Under the pieces are notes generated by a model. The model had not been told where the DNA came from. It made no database searches and saw only the letters and a list, made by a program, of their open reading frames with translations. From Bacteroidales bacterium (GTDB lineage: Bacteria > Bacteroidota > Bacteroidia > Bacteroidales > FEN-979): 28,861 nucleotides of DNA. The stretch lies in the NCBI GenBank assembly GCA_023231065.1, contig JALNWE010000038.1, forward strand, positions 1 through 28,861, given 5' to 3'. Positions 15,724-23,780 of this stretch are shown one piece after another (within the stretch, counting starts at the first letter, position 1; each line of letters begins with the position of its first letter). A program made the translations under genes and the position numbers.

Positions 15724-17105
15724 AATTGCAGGAATGTTAGTAATTCTCCGGATTCTATAGTTTGTTGTTCCCCCGACTTCATATTCTTTACTGAAATACG
15801 GCCATGATTGATTTCATCCTGGCCTGCAAGGATAACAAATGGGATATTTTTCCGGTTAGCATATTCCATTTGTTTTTTCAATTTTGCAACTTCCGGATAA
15901 ATTTCAGACGAGATTCCTGATTCCCTTATCCGGGAAGCCATTGTAAGACAATATTTAACTTCTTCCGGTCCGAAGTTGACGAAAAGGACTCTGGTTGTAG
16001 CCGCTATATCAGCAGGAAAAAGGCCAAGTTCCAGCATCACGTCATAAATCCGGTCAGCGCCAAAAGAAATACCTACTCCTGACATATCAGGCAAGCCAAA
16101 AATTCCAGTGAGATCGTCATAACGACCACCACCGCAAATACTTCCCATCTTGGCATCAAGCGCTTTCACTTCTATGATGGTGCCGGTATAATAATTAAGG
16201 CCACGGGCCAATTTGATATCCAGCGCGAAATTATTCTTCAGTTGCAGGTTATCTAACATTTCTTTGATTTCCTGGAATTCCCGGATCCCTTTCTTCCCTG
16301 TTTCAGAATTCAGTAATAGCCCTTCCAGGATACCGGAGTTTGATTCCAAGGCCCCTTCCTGCCGTAAAAAGGGCTGAAGCAGCTCAACAGCTTCTTTTGA
16401 GAGGCCACGGACAGTTAGTTCTTCGTTGACCTTATCCACCCCAATTTTATCCAGTTTATCAATGGCGACCATGATATCATTAAACTTCCCTGAGGCGCCG
16501 ATGGTTTCTGCAATTCCGGCAAGGATTTTACGGTTATTGATCCGGATGGATACCTTGATCCCCAGCGCCGAAAACACTTTATCGATGATCTGGACCAACT
16601 CCACTTCATATAACAGGGAAGGACTTCCGATCACATCAACGTCGCACTGGAAGAACTCACGGTATCTTCCCTTCTGGGGACGGTCGGCGCGCCAAACCGG
16701 TTGGATCTGGTATCGCTTGAAAGGGAATACCAGTTCATGCTGATGTTGCACAACAAACCGGGCAAAGGGGACTGTTAGATCGTAGCGGAGACCTTTTTCT
16801 GTAATAAAGGGCGTCAGTTCTTTATAATGAGATAAGGGATCTTCACTCAGCAAGTTGAGCCCTGGATCCTGTGTCTTATCTAGAAAATTCCCTGAATTCA
16901 AAATTTTAAACAACAATTTATCACCCTCTTCGCCATATTTACCCATCAGGGTGGAGAGATTTTCCATGGCAGGGGTTTCAATGGGCTGGTAACCAAACAC
17001 CTGGAAAATGCCCCGTAGGGTGTCGAAAATATAATTCCGGCGCGCCATCTCTACCGGTGTAAAATCGCGGGTGCCTTTTGGAATATTTGGCTTTTGAAAG
17101 AACAT
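15720..17105 (-). CDS. hisS: Histidyl-tRNA synthetase
   Basis: This class II synthetase charges tRNA-His with histidine in the cytoplasm. The start is ATG 17105 (MFFQKPNIPKGTRDF). PKGTRDFTP is the standard N-terminal signature. Motif 2 appears as GRYREFFQCDVDVIG, the histidine-specific loop as LARGLNYYTGTIIEV, and motif 3 as GVGISFGADRIYDV. The C-terminal anticodon-binding domain has VLFVNFGPEE and NIPFVILAGQDE. Length is 461 residues, in the range seen in Bacteroidota. A -7 box just upstream on the minus strand suggests its own promoter. The stop codon overlaps the ATG of a possible micro-ORF, and the ammonia-lyase follows on the same strand. Confidence 0.96.
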   Translation of the reverse strand: MFFQKPNIPKGTRDFTPVEMARRNYIFDTLRGIFQVFGYQPIETPAMENLSTLMGKYGEEGDKLLFKILNSGNFLDKTQDPGLNLLSEDPLSHYKELTPFITEKGLRYDLTVPFARFVVQHQHELVFPFKRYQIQPVWRADRPQKGRYREFFQCDVDVIGSPSLLYEVELVQIIDKVFSALGIKVSIRINNRKILAGIAETIGASGKFNDIMVAIDKLDKIGVDKVNEELTVRGLSKEAVELLQPFLRQEGALESNSGILEGLLLNSETGKKGIREFQEIKEMLDNLQLKNNFALDIKLARGLNYYTGTIIEVKALDAKMGSICGGGRYDDLTGIFGLPDMSGVGISFGADRIYDVMLELGLFPADIAATTRVLFVNFGPEEVKYCLTMASRIRESGISSEIYPEVAKLKKQMEYANRKNIPFVILAGQDEINHGRISVKNMKSGEQQTIESGELLTFLQL

Positions 17106-17120
17106 TTATCAATTTTTGTA

Positions 17121-17128
17121 CAAATATA
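17121..17128 (-). promoter_or_regulatory. Bacteroidota -7 box for hisS
   Basis: The minus strand reads TATATTTG, an exact TAnnTTTG match, 15 bases before the hisS ATG. That predicts a leader of only about ten bases. No clear -33 TTTG was found at the expected spacing. Confidence 0.38.
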
Positions 17129-17167
17129 ACAGTTTATTTGCTGTTCGGAAAACGGGGCCTTATCTGC

Positions 17168-19186
17168 TTACAATTTACAATATTGCAGCAGCAGGTTTTC
17201 CGCTTCAGCCATACCCAATCTTTGAGCGATTTCCCAATCTTTGCAGGCTCCCTGTAAATCACGTATCATATAACGAGCCATTCCCCGGTCAAGATATGCC
17301 TCGGCATATTGATCATTGACTGACAACGCCAAGTTGAAATCTTCCATAGCGCCTGTATAATCCAAAAGCCTGAATTTTCCGATACCTCTGTTGACGTATG
17401 CTTCCACATATTTCGTATTCAATTGAACTGCCCTTGTGAAATCCTGTATTGCTGACTGATAGTTTTGAAGATCAAGGGCGAGAACTCCACGGTTGAAGAA
17501 GGCTTCAGGATAACCGGGATGAAGAGCCAGGGCCCGGTTCAGATCTTCAAGGGCGCCCTGATAATCTTGACTTTCCCTTTTCAGACAACCTCGCTCGTTG
17601 TATATCTGGTACAATTTAGGAGAGCTGACAAGCGCCGTATCGTATTCCCTGATGGCTTCATGGATAAGTCCCATATTGTGTTTTAGTGAGGCAAGGTTGA
17701 TGTGCGGAACATCCCATCCGGGCTTTTTCCGTGAAGCATTTTCATAGTCGGCAATGGCTCCCAAAGTGTCGCGTAGGTGTTCTTTGCAAAGGCCCCTGTT
17801 GTTGTACGAGGCGGCATAATCAGGTAAAAGGTATATGGTATGGTCGTAATCTTCAATAGCTCCACGGTAATCTTCATTAAAGCTCATCCTCGTTATACCG
17901 CGATTAGCATAGGCGATAGCAGAGACGGGATTATTTTTCACTGCCCGGTTATAGTAAGTCATAGGGGTTTTGTAATTCCTGCTGTACAGGAATGAATAGG
18001 CGGCAAAAACCGGTATGATGAAAAAGAGGATGACGGAATAATCCTCTGTTTTCAGGAACTTATGAGAGATGCTGAAAAACTGAAACAGGAAGAGGAGAAT
18101 TCCGACTAAAGGCAGGTAGGCCCTGTGTTCCATGTAATCGCAGGAGGCAGATCCGAATTTGTTAACGTAAGTGATCGTGGGAATTGTGAAAAGAAGGAAC
18201 CAAACAAGCCCGAACCAAAATAACTTTCCGGATACCGATTGACTTCTGGCTGAAATGCAGGTCAGCAATATTAATATCAGTGAACCAAAGATTGTCGGAA
18301 ACAGTTTGAAAGCAGGCATAGGGCCTAAGTCAAGAGGTAGGAAAAACTTTGAAATGAACTCAGGGATTGTTCGCAAATGCATCGTGAATGGCCATATACC
18401 AAATTGCCCTTTTTCAACAACGATTCCAACGATTTCGTTTCTTATGTACATGAAAAGGAGGAACAACGAAATACAAGAAACAGCCGGGATGATCAATCCG
18501 GTGAGGGAAACACGCTTTTCCTTTTCAATAAATAAAAAATACAGAAGGCAAATCACAGGGATGATCACAGCTGTCTCTTTTGATATGAGGGCCAGGGCAA
18601 AAGAAAGAACACAAAGGACAAGAAATAAATAGTTTTTTTCGCGGATGTAACGGATGAAGAAAACGAAGGAAGAAATGCCGAACATACTCAATAGCAAATC
18701 CCCGCGCGATGGAGCCCAGGCAACGGTTTGTACAAATAATGGATGAATGCTGAAGATAAGCGTCAGAAATAAAGCGATTTTCCGATTCTTACCGAATAAA
18801 GTGAGGAGATAAAAAATCAAGGAACAGGTTACAAAATGGATCAGGATATTCGACAGATAATACGCCCACCCATCCTTACCGCTCAGGTGGGCGTCAATCA
18901 TAAAGGTGATGTTTTGCAAAGGTCTGTAAAAATCGCCGCCTTTATTAAAAAAAGGATTAGTCAGAAACACTTCTTTCAGGTTCCTGAAGTCGCTCAGAAA
19001 CCCGAGTTTGTTAAGAATAATGTTTGTTTCATCAAGTTTTCCAAGCTGAAACCAAAAGGTTTGGCCATATACGAGTAAAATGAGAAGAAACAGGATCACA
19101 TAAACAACCGGAAAATGATAAATGATTTCTCCAGTGTTTTTTTTATCTTTTTGTTTATTTTTTTGAGGTATTGTCCTTTTTGTCAT
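17168..19186 (-). CDS. GT-C-like polytopic membrane protein with C-terminal TPR repeats (TMTC-like)
   Basis: This 672-residue protein has a basic head (MTKRTIPQKNKQKDKKN) and then about ten hydrophobic segments over residues 24-410. The early loop contains GKLDETNIILN, FYRPLQN and, later, HPLFVQTVAWAPSRGDLL. These match the plan of GT-C glycosyltransferases of the TMTC type, where an acidic pair in the first loop is catalytic. From about residue 435 there are seven TPR units with the NRG...Y..A..D...A pattern (for example AYANRGITR, SYNNRGLCK, FFNRGVLAL, AYVNRGIGK). Family knowledge suggests transfer of a lipid-linked sugar to a protein, or a related envelope task; this is inferred. Its ATG overlaps the stop of a broken wbuC (ATGA), pointing to an older operon of the two. 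Confidence 0.75.
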   Translation of the reverse strand: MTKRTIPQKNKQKDKKNTGEIIYHFPVVYVILFLLILLVYGQTFWFQLGKLDETNIILNKLGFLSDFRNLKEVFLTNPFFNKGGDFYRPLQNITFMIDAHLSGKDGWAYYLSNILIHFVTCSLIFYLLTLFGKNRKIALFLTLIFSIHPLFVQTVAWAPSRGDLLLSMFGISSFVFFIRYIREKNYLFLVLCVLSFALALISKETAVIIPVICLLYFLFIEKEKRVSLTGLIIPAVSCISLFLLFMYIRNEIVGIVVEKGQFGIWPFTMHLRTIPEFISKFFLPLDLGPMPAFKLFPTIFGSLILILLTCISARSQSVSGKLFWFGLVWFLLFTIPTITYVNKFGSASCDYMEHRAYLPLVGILLFLFQFFSISHKFLKTEDYSVILFFIIPVFAAYSFLYSRNYKTPMTYYNRAVKNNPVSAIAYANRGITRMSFNEDYRGAIEDYDHTIYLLPDYAASYNNRGLCKEHLRDTLGAIADYENASRKKPGWDVPHINLASLKHNMGLIHEAIREYDTALVSSPKLYQIYNERGCLKRESQDYQGALEDLNRALALHPGYPEAFFNRGVLALDLQNYQSAIQDFTRAVQLNTKYVEAYVNRGIGKFRLLDYTGAMEDFNLALSVNDQYAEAYLDRGMARYMIRDLQGACKDWEIAQRLGMAEAENLLLQYCKL

Positions 19187-19472
19187 ATTAAACAGTATAA
19201 TAATCCGAGCAAGTACTCCTTTACTCCAGGTTCTCCTTCGGGTAATGCCCAGGGTGCAAAGTTCTTAACATCAATTGGATTATAAGGTCAGTTTTTGATT
19301 TCATTTCTGGATTTTCGTGTTTATGTGGCCTGACGTATGAAAATGCTTCCATAATATTGAGCATCCGCTGGAATGGATCAGTCAGAATCAGATGAAAATT
19401 GAAATTCATCTTCTTGCGGGGAGATAAACTTACCTTTTGGTCCACCGAGTCAACCAGAATCTGGTTTATTCT
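19183..19472 (-). pseudogene. wbuC: Decayed wbuC-family cupin gene (internal deletion plus frameshift)
   Basis: Two out-of-frame pieces of one WbuC-like protein are recognisable. The N-terminal piece (to about 19300) reads INQILVDSVDQ, SPRKKMNFNFHL, PFQRMLNIMEAF and SYVRPHKHENP, including the first cupin His-x-His. The C-terminal piece (19287-19183) reads PYNPIDVKNFAPWALPEG then EPGVKEYLLGLL, matching the family tail (G-P-Y-D-P ... FAPWAPxEG ... YL). They are joined by EMKSKT and a one-base shift near 19288. The cupin core, roughly 50-60 residues with the later metal ligand, is missing. No ATG heads the frame; GTG 19445 is the only usable start. The tail stop overlaps the ATG of the GT-C/TPR gene. 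This also accounts for the long apparently empty stretch 19187-19552. Confidence 0.82.
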
Positions 19473-19552
19473 GATTAGAATTTGTTAACTGAATGAAATG
19501 CACAACGAAGAGAATTAAATAAAATTTCCATTTTCAAATTGTCAATTGCTAA

Positions 19553-21229
19553 TTACTCCTTTAACTTTCTATATTTGATCCGGTGCGGTCCCGTGTCACC
19601 CAAACGTTTTTTCTTGTTTTCCTCGTAATCGGAATAGGATCCTTCAAAGAAAAAGATCTGTGAATTCCCCTCGAAAGCAAGAATGTGAGTGGCGATGCGG
19701 TCCAGGAACCAGCGGTCATGCGAGATGATCACGGCGCAGCCGGCAAAATTCTCAAGTCCCTCTTCCAGGGCACGAAGTGTGTTGATATCAATATCGTTGG
19801 TAGGTTCATCCAGGAGCAGGACATTGGCCTCCTCTTTCAGGGTCAATGCCAGATGCAGCCGGTTCCTTTCCCCTCCCGAAAGGACTCCGCATTTCTTCTC
19901 CTGATCGGCGCCGTTAAAATTAAACCGGGCCACATAGGCCCTGGTATTCAGGGTTCTGCCTCCGATCTGCATGTTTTCGGCGCCGCCCGAAATAACCTGA
20001 AAAACAGTTTTTTCCGGGTCAATTGCCGTATGGCTTTGATCTACATATCCTATTTTTACGGTTTCTCCATTGCTAAAAATGCCTGAGGTTGGTTTTTCAG
20101 ACCCCATGATCATCCTGAAAAGCGTTGTTTTACCAGCGCCGTTTGGGCCAATGACGCCAACAATACCAGCCGGCGGGAGCGAAAAATTCAGTCCTTCAAA
20201 GAGGAGTTTATCATCATAGGATTTAGCCACATTGATGGCTTCTATGACCTTGTTTCCCAGACGGGGGCCATTGGGTATATACAATTCAAGCCGGTCTTCT
20301 TTTTCCCTGACATCCTCGCTCATCATTTTTTCATAGGCATTCAATCGCGCCTTTCCCTTCGCCTGACGCGCTTTGGGCGACATTCTCACCCAATCAAGTT
20401 CCCGCTCCAGGGTTTTACGTCGTTTGCTTTCGGTTTTCTCTTCCATGGCTAACCGGTTAGATTTTTGTTCAAGCCAGGAGGAATAATTCCCCTGCCAGGG
20501 AATTCCTTCGCCACGGTCGAGTTCAAGGATCCATCCGGCAACATTATCCAGAAAATACCGGTCGTGGGTAATGGCAATAACAGTGCCTTTGTATTGTTGC
20601 AGATGGACTTCAAGCCATTGCACAGATTCGGCATCCAGGTGGTTGGTTGGTTCGTCAAGCAACAGGATATCAGGCTCCTGCAAAAGCAAACGGCACAGCG
20701 CTACCCTGCGGCGTTCCCCCCCCGATAAGTTTTTTACCGGTGAATCCGGTTCGGGGCAACGGAGGGCATCCATAGCCCGGTCTAGTTTATTGTCGAGTTC
20801 CCAGGCTCCATATTGATCCAACAGTTCAGTCAACTCGCCCTGGCGTCTGATGAGTTTTTCCATTTCATCATCACCCATCGGTCCTGCAAATTTATTGTTG
20901 ACCGCTTCATATTCCCTAAGCAGGTTTACAACTTCAATTGCTCCTTCTTCCACAATTTCACGAACCGTTTTGGTGTCGTCTAATTGCGGGTCCTGTTCCA
21001 GGTAACCCACCGAATATCCGGGTGAAAATACAACCTGGCCTTGAAAGGATTTTTCAACCCCTGCAATGATTTTCATCAAGGATGATTTTCCGGAACCATT
21101 CAACCCGATGATCCCGATTTTGGCGCCATAAAAAAATGAAAGGTAGATGTCCTTCAGTACCTGCTTATGCGGGGGATATGTTTTGGATACCCCTACCATG
21201 GAAAAAATAATCTTACGATCGTCCGTCAT
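19553..21229 (-). CDS. ettA: Energy-dependent translational throttle protein (ABC-F ATPase)
   Basis: This ribosome-associated ABC-F protein gates entry into elongation according to ATP/ADP state. There are two ATPase cassettes in one 558-residue chain. The first has GLNGSGKSS, LSGGERRRVALCR and LLLDEPTNHLD, the second GPNGAGKTT, LSGGERNRLHLAL and LLLDEPTNDID. The EttA arm insertion lies in the first cassette around residues 95-150 (NKFAGPMGDDEMEKL to LDRAMDAL). The linker has KRRKTLERELDWVRMSPKARQ, typical of EttA. Length agrees with the E. coli protein (about 555). It has no membrane segment. It is followed on the same strand by the wbuC remnant, with no obvious terminator between. Confidence 0.95.
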   Translation of the reverse strand: MTDDRKIIFSMVGVSKTYPPHKQVLKDIYLSFFYGAKIGIIGLNGSGKSSLMKIIAGVEKSFQGQVVFSPGYSVGYLEQDPQLDDTKTVREIVEEGAIEVVNLLREYEAVNNKFAGPMGDDEMEKLIRRQGELTELLDQYGAWELDNKLDRAMDALRCPEPDSPVKNLSGGERRRVALCRLLLQEPDILLLDEPTNHLDAESVQWLEVHLQQYKGTVIAITHDRYFLDNVAGWILELDRGEGIPWQGNYSSWLEQKSNRLAMEEKTESKRRKTLERELDWVRMSPKARQAKGKARLNAYEKMMSEDVREKEDRLELYIPNGPRLGNKVIEAINVAKSYDDKLLFEGLNFSLPPAGIVGVIGPNGAGKTTLFRMIMGSEKPTSGIFSNGETVKIGYVDQSHTAIDPEKTVFQVISGGAENMQIGGRTLNTRAYVARFNFNGADQEKKCGVLSGGERNRLHLALTLKEEANVLLLDEPTNDIDINTLRALEEGLENFAGCAVIISHDRWFLDRIATHILAFEGNSQIFFFEGSYSDYEENKKKRLGDTGPHRIKYRKLKE

Positions 21230-21347
21230 ATTCTAAAGTAAAAAAATTAAGGATGAGTACACTCTAAAAACCACTTTTCACCGCTCAGTTTCCAAGATGC
21301 AATATATATATGATTGATAATGAAATATTGGCTTGACAGCGTCCAAC

Positions 21348-22511
21348 TCACTTTCCCTGTATCAGCTTGTCGATTTTTGCCGTCTCAGTCTCCCAGTTGA
21401 AGTTCTTGTGCACAAAATCATATCCGTTTTTTGCTATTTGTCTCGCTTTTTCAGGATCGTTGAGCAGGTTCAGGATGTGATGGGCATATTCATCCGGGGT
21501 TTGGGCTACCAGGATATCTTCGCCTTCCCTGGCCTTCAGCGCCTGGAAGGCCAGGGGAGAAGTGATACAGGGAATTTGCATGGCCATGGCTTCCAATAAT
21601 TTATTTTGTAATCCTGTGCCAATTTGCATGGGGGCAATAAAAATTCTGGCTTCGGCATAACACTCCCGCATATCGGGTACCCAACCGCTGACCTCAACCT
21701 GGGGAGACTTGAGTACCATGACGCGAAGATGAGGATTGGCGCCGGCGATCATCAGCCGGAGATCGGGTTTATGAGGTAATACCCTGGGAAGGATCTCGTG
21801 GACTAAAAATTCCGCGCTATTGATATTGGGAGGGTAGCCCATATTGCCGGTAAAAACCAGGTCGAATTTTTTTTCTTTTTCTTCCGGTTTGAAAAAATCA
21901 GTATCTACTCCATTGGCAACGACAACAATCTTTTTCCTATCAGGATGAGGGATCAGGTCCCGGTCCGGTTCTGAGATGATGATCTTGTTGTCAAAGGCTT
22001 CAAAGACTAAATGCTCGTATCGGAGTAACCGCTTGTATTCAATTTTTAGAAATGGTTTGAGATAAAAAGGAGCCGTTGCCAGCCTTCGTTCAACCCCTTT
22101 GGAAAAAACATCTTGGTAATCAATGGTTTTAGGTATCGGGACATCCTTGACATATTCGGCAACCCGGATCAACTGGCAGAATATATGGTCAGGTTGATAA
22201 TGATCGATCAGTTTCCTGACTTTCCGCGAGGATGAAGCATTGTAAAAATATCCGACCTGCAATGGTTTCCAGGAAAAAAAAATCTGGATAAGATTAAAAA
22301 AAATAGTAGCCTTGGAAATGGGTATAATATGAATCGCCTTTACATATTTTTTCAATACCTGGATGGCATCTTCGTGTAAAACGCCATCATTCAAAGCACA
22401 TAATATTATTTCGTGATGCTTCGAAAGATGTTTGATCTGATGAAATGCCCTTAATTTATCCCCTTTCTCAGTGGGATAGGGTACTCTTGGCAAAAGAAAA
22501 AACAATCGCAT
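21348..22511 (-). CDS. GT4-type glycosyltransferase (TIGR03087-like)
   Basis: This 387-residue GT-B enzyme is probably involved in polysaccharide or glycolipid assembly at the inner face of the cytoplasmic membrane. The N-terminal acceptor domain begins MRLFFLLPRVPYPTEKGDK with the Gly-rich turn and ends near NGVDTDFF. The C-terminal donor domain has FTGNMGYPPN, VSGWVPDMRECYAEA and APMQIGTGLQNKLLEAMAM, the last covering the E-x7-E-like nucleotide-sugar site. The start pattern and the LVFTGNM..PPN segment resemble the family named PEP-CTERM/exopolysaccharide sugar transferase (Stp1). Sugar and acceptor are unknown. It is the last gene of a same-strand group with another GT4 and an LptF/G-like permease, 39 bases after the former. 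Confidence 0.85.
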   Translation of the reverse strand: MRLFFLLPRVPYPTEKGDKLRAFHQIKHLSKHHEIILCALNDGVLHEDAIQVLKKYVKAIHIIPISKATIFFNLIQIFFSWKPLQVGYFYNASSSRKVRKLIDHYQPDHIFCQLIRVAEYVKDVPIPKTIDYQDVFSKGVERRLATAPFYLKPFLKIEYKRLLRYEHLVFEAFDNKIIISEPDRDLIPHPDRKKIVVVANGVDTDFFKPEEKEKKFDLVFTGNMGYPPNINSAEFLVHEILPRVLPHKPDLRLMIAGANPHLRVMVLKSPQVEVSGWVPDMRECYAEARIFIAPMQIGTGLQNKLLEAMAMQIPCITSPLAFQALKAREGEDILVAQTPDEYAHHILNLLNDPEKARQIAKNGYDFVHKNFNWETETAKIDKLIQGK

Positions 22512-22550
22512 GAAAGTGATTTGCAGATAGCAAAAATATAAAAAACTGAA

Positions 22551-23780
22551 TTACCAGTTGACTTGTTGATAAAAACCTACTAGTTTTTGAATTAAAGACC
22601 GGGAATTATATTTTGTTTCAATCAGTTCCCGTGCCTCTTTCCCGATCTTTTCGCACAATGCGCGGTCCCCGACAGCGATGGAGATCATTTCGAAAAATTC
22701 ACAAGGTTGGTCCGCGATCAGGATATTCTTCCCGTTTTTACATTTAATCCCTTCTGCTCCCATGGAAGTCGAAATGATAACTTTGCCCATGGATAGTCCT
22801 TCAATGATCTTGATCCGGATCCCGCTGCCGGAAAAGAGGGGGACGATCATGATGGCTTTGGACGAAATGAACGTCTTGGCATCTTCCACTTCTCCCAATA
22901 CTTCAATGTTATCCAGGTCAAGCGATTGCATCCATTCTGGCATTTCCCTCCCGGCCAAATAGTATTTCAGGGATGGGAACTGCTTATGAATATCCGGCCA
23001 GACATTCGTCAGGAACCATCGGATTCCATCCTGGTTGGGTATCCAGTTCATGGCGCCAAGGGTAAAAAGCGACGGAAACTCCATATCTTCATTCGTAATC
23101 TCATAGGACTTTGGATCAATTCCAAAAGGAATGTCAATAATCGCCGGAGAATGGGCAAATGATAATTTTTGATTTTTTTCCAGCATGATTCCCCTGAAGT
23201 AATCCGCATCTGTCGGGCTGATGGCGACAATCCCGTCGTAGGAGTGAATGATGCCCAATTCATAAGTTTTCAGGGTTTTTGCCAGGTGACGGATGTACCA
23301 GCGTCGGAACGGATTGGTGGTTTCTTCCGTTATCCGTTGCCAGATCCTGTGTTCAATATTATGAGCCCGTAAAAAGATCAGGGCATGGGAATGTTCCCGG
23401 ACCATCTCAAGATAAGGGCTCATATATAACGTTTCCATCTGGACGATATCATATTCGTCTGCCCGGAGAACTGCTTCCAGCCGTTTAGAAAAATCCCTGG
23501 AAATAAAACGCTGCACATGGTAGGACCGGCCGGTAAAAAGGTTGATCAATCCATCCCGGATTTTGACCCGAAGATCGACATCGATCAGCTCGATGCCTGT
23601 TTTTTCAATGTAAGGTTGTGGAATATCCCTGGCAGGGATATTATATTTATAGGAATTCACAGCCAGGATCTTCACGGAATGACCTGCTTCGATCAGTCCT
23701 TCCACCAGCATATTCATGGCCATCGGGCCACCCTCTTTCGGGGGCCAGGGTGATTTATTGCAGAGAAAAAGTATTTTCAT
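22551..23780 (-). CDS. GT4-type glycosyltransferase
   Basis: This 409-residue GT-B enzyme starts MKILFLCNKSPWPPKEGGPM with the acceptor-domain Gly-rich turn. The donor domain shows FTLGAMNWIPNQDGI, VLGEVEDAKTFISS and VPLFSGSGIRIKIIEGLSMG, followed by VISTSMGAEGI, the usual GT4 nucleotide-sugar-binding segment. Its start overlaps the stop of the LptF/G-like permease by four bases (ATGA at 23780-23777), so translation of the two is coupled. The pairing suggests work on a surface lipid-linked glycan. The sugar specificity is not visible in the sequence. It resembles the next glycosyltransferase in plan but is not a close copy. Confidence 0.86.
   Translation of the reverse strand: MKILFLCNKSPWPPKEGGPMAMNMLVEGLIEAGHSVKILAVNSYKYNIPARDIPQPYIEKTGIELIDVDLRVKIRDGLINLFTGRSYHVQRFISRDFSKRLEAVLRADEYDIVQMETLYMSPYLEMVREHSHALIFLRAHNIEHRIWQRITEETTNPFRRWYIRHLAKTLKTYELGIIHSYDGIVAISPTDADYFRGIMLEKNQKLSFAHSPAIIDIPFGIDPKSYEITNEDMEFPSLFTLGAMNWIPNQDGIRWFLTNVWPDIHKQFPSLKYYLAGREMPEWMQSLDLDNIEVLGEVEDAKTFISSKAIMIVPLFSGSGIRIKIIEGLSMGKVIISTSMGAEGIKCKNGKNILIADQPCEFFEMISIAVGDRALCEKIGKEARELIETKYNSRSLIQKLVGFYQQVNW

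Noticed and set aside
17106..17167. Terminator between the GT-C/TPR gene and hisS
   Set aside because: Only a 5-bp AACAG/CTGTT stem without a T-run was found, too weak to call.
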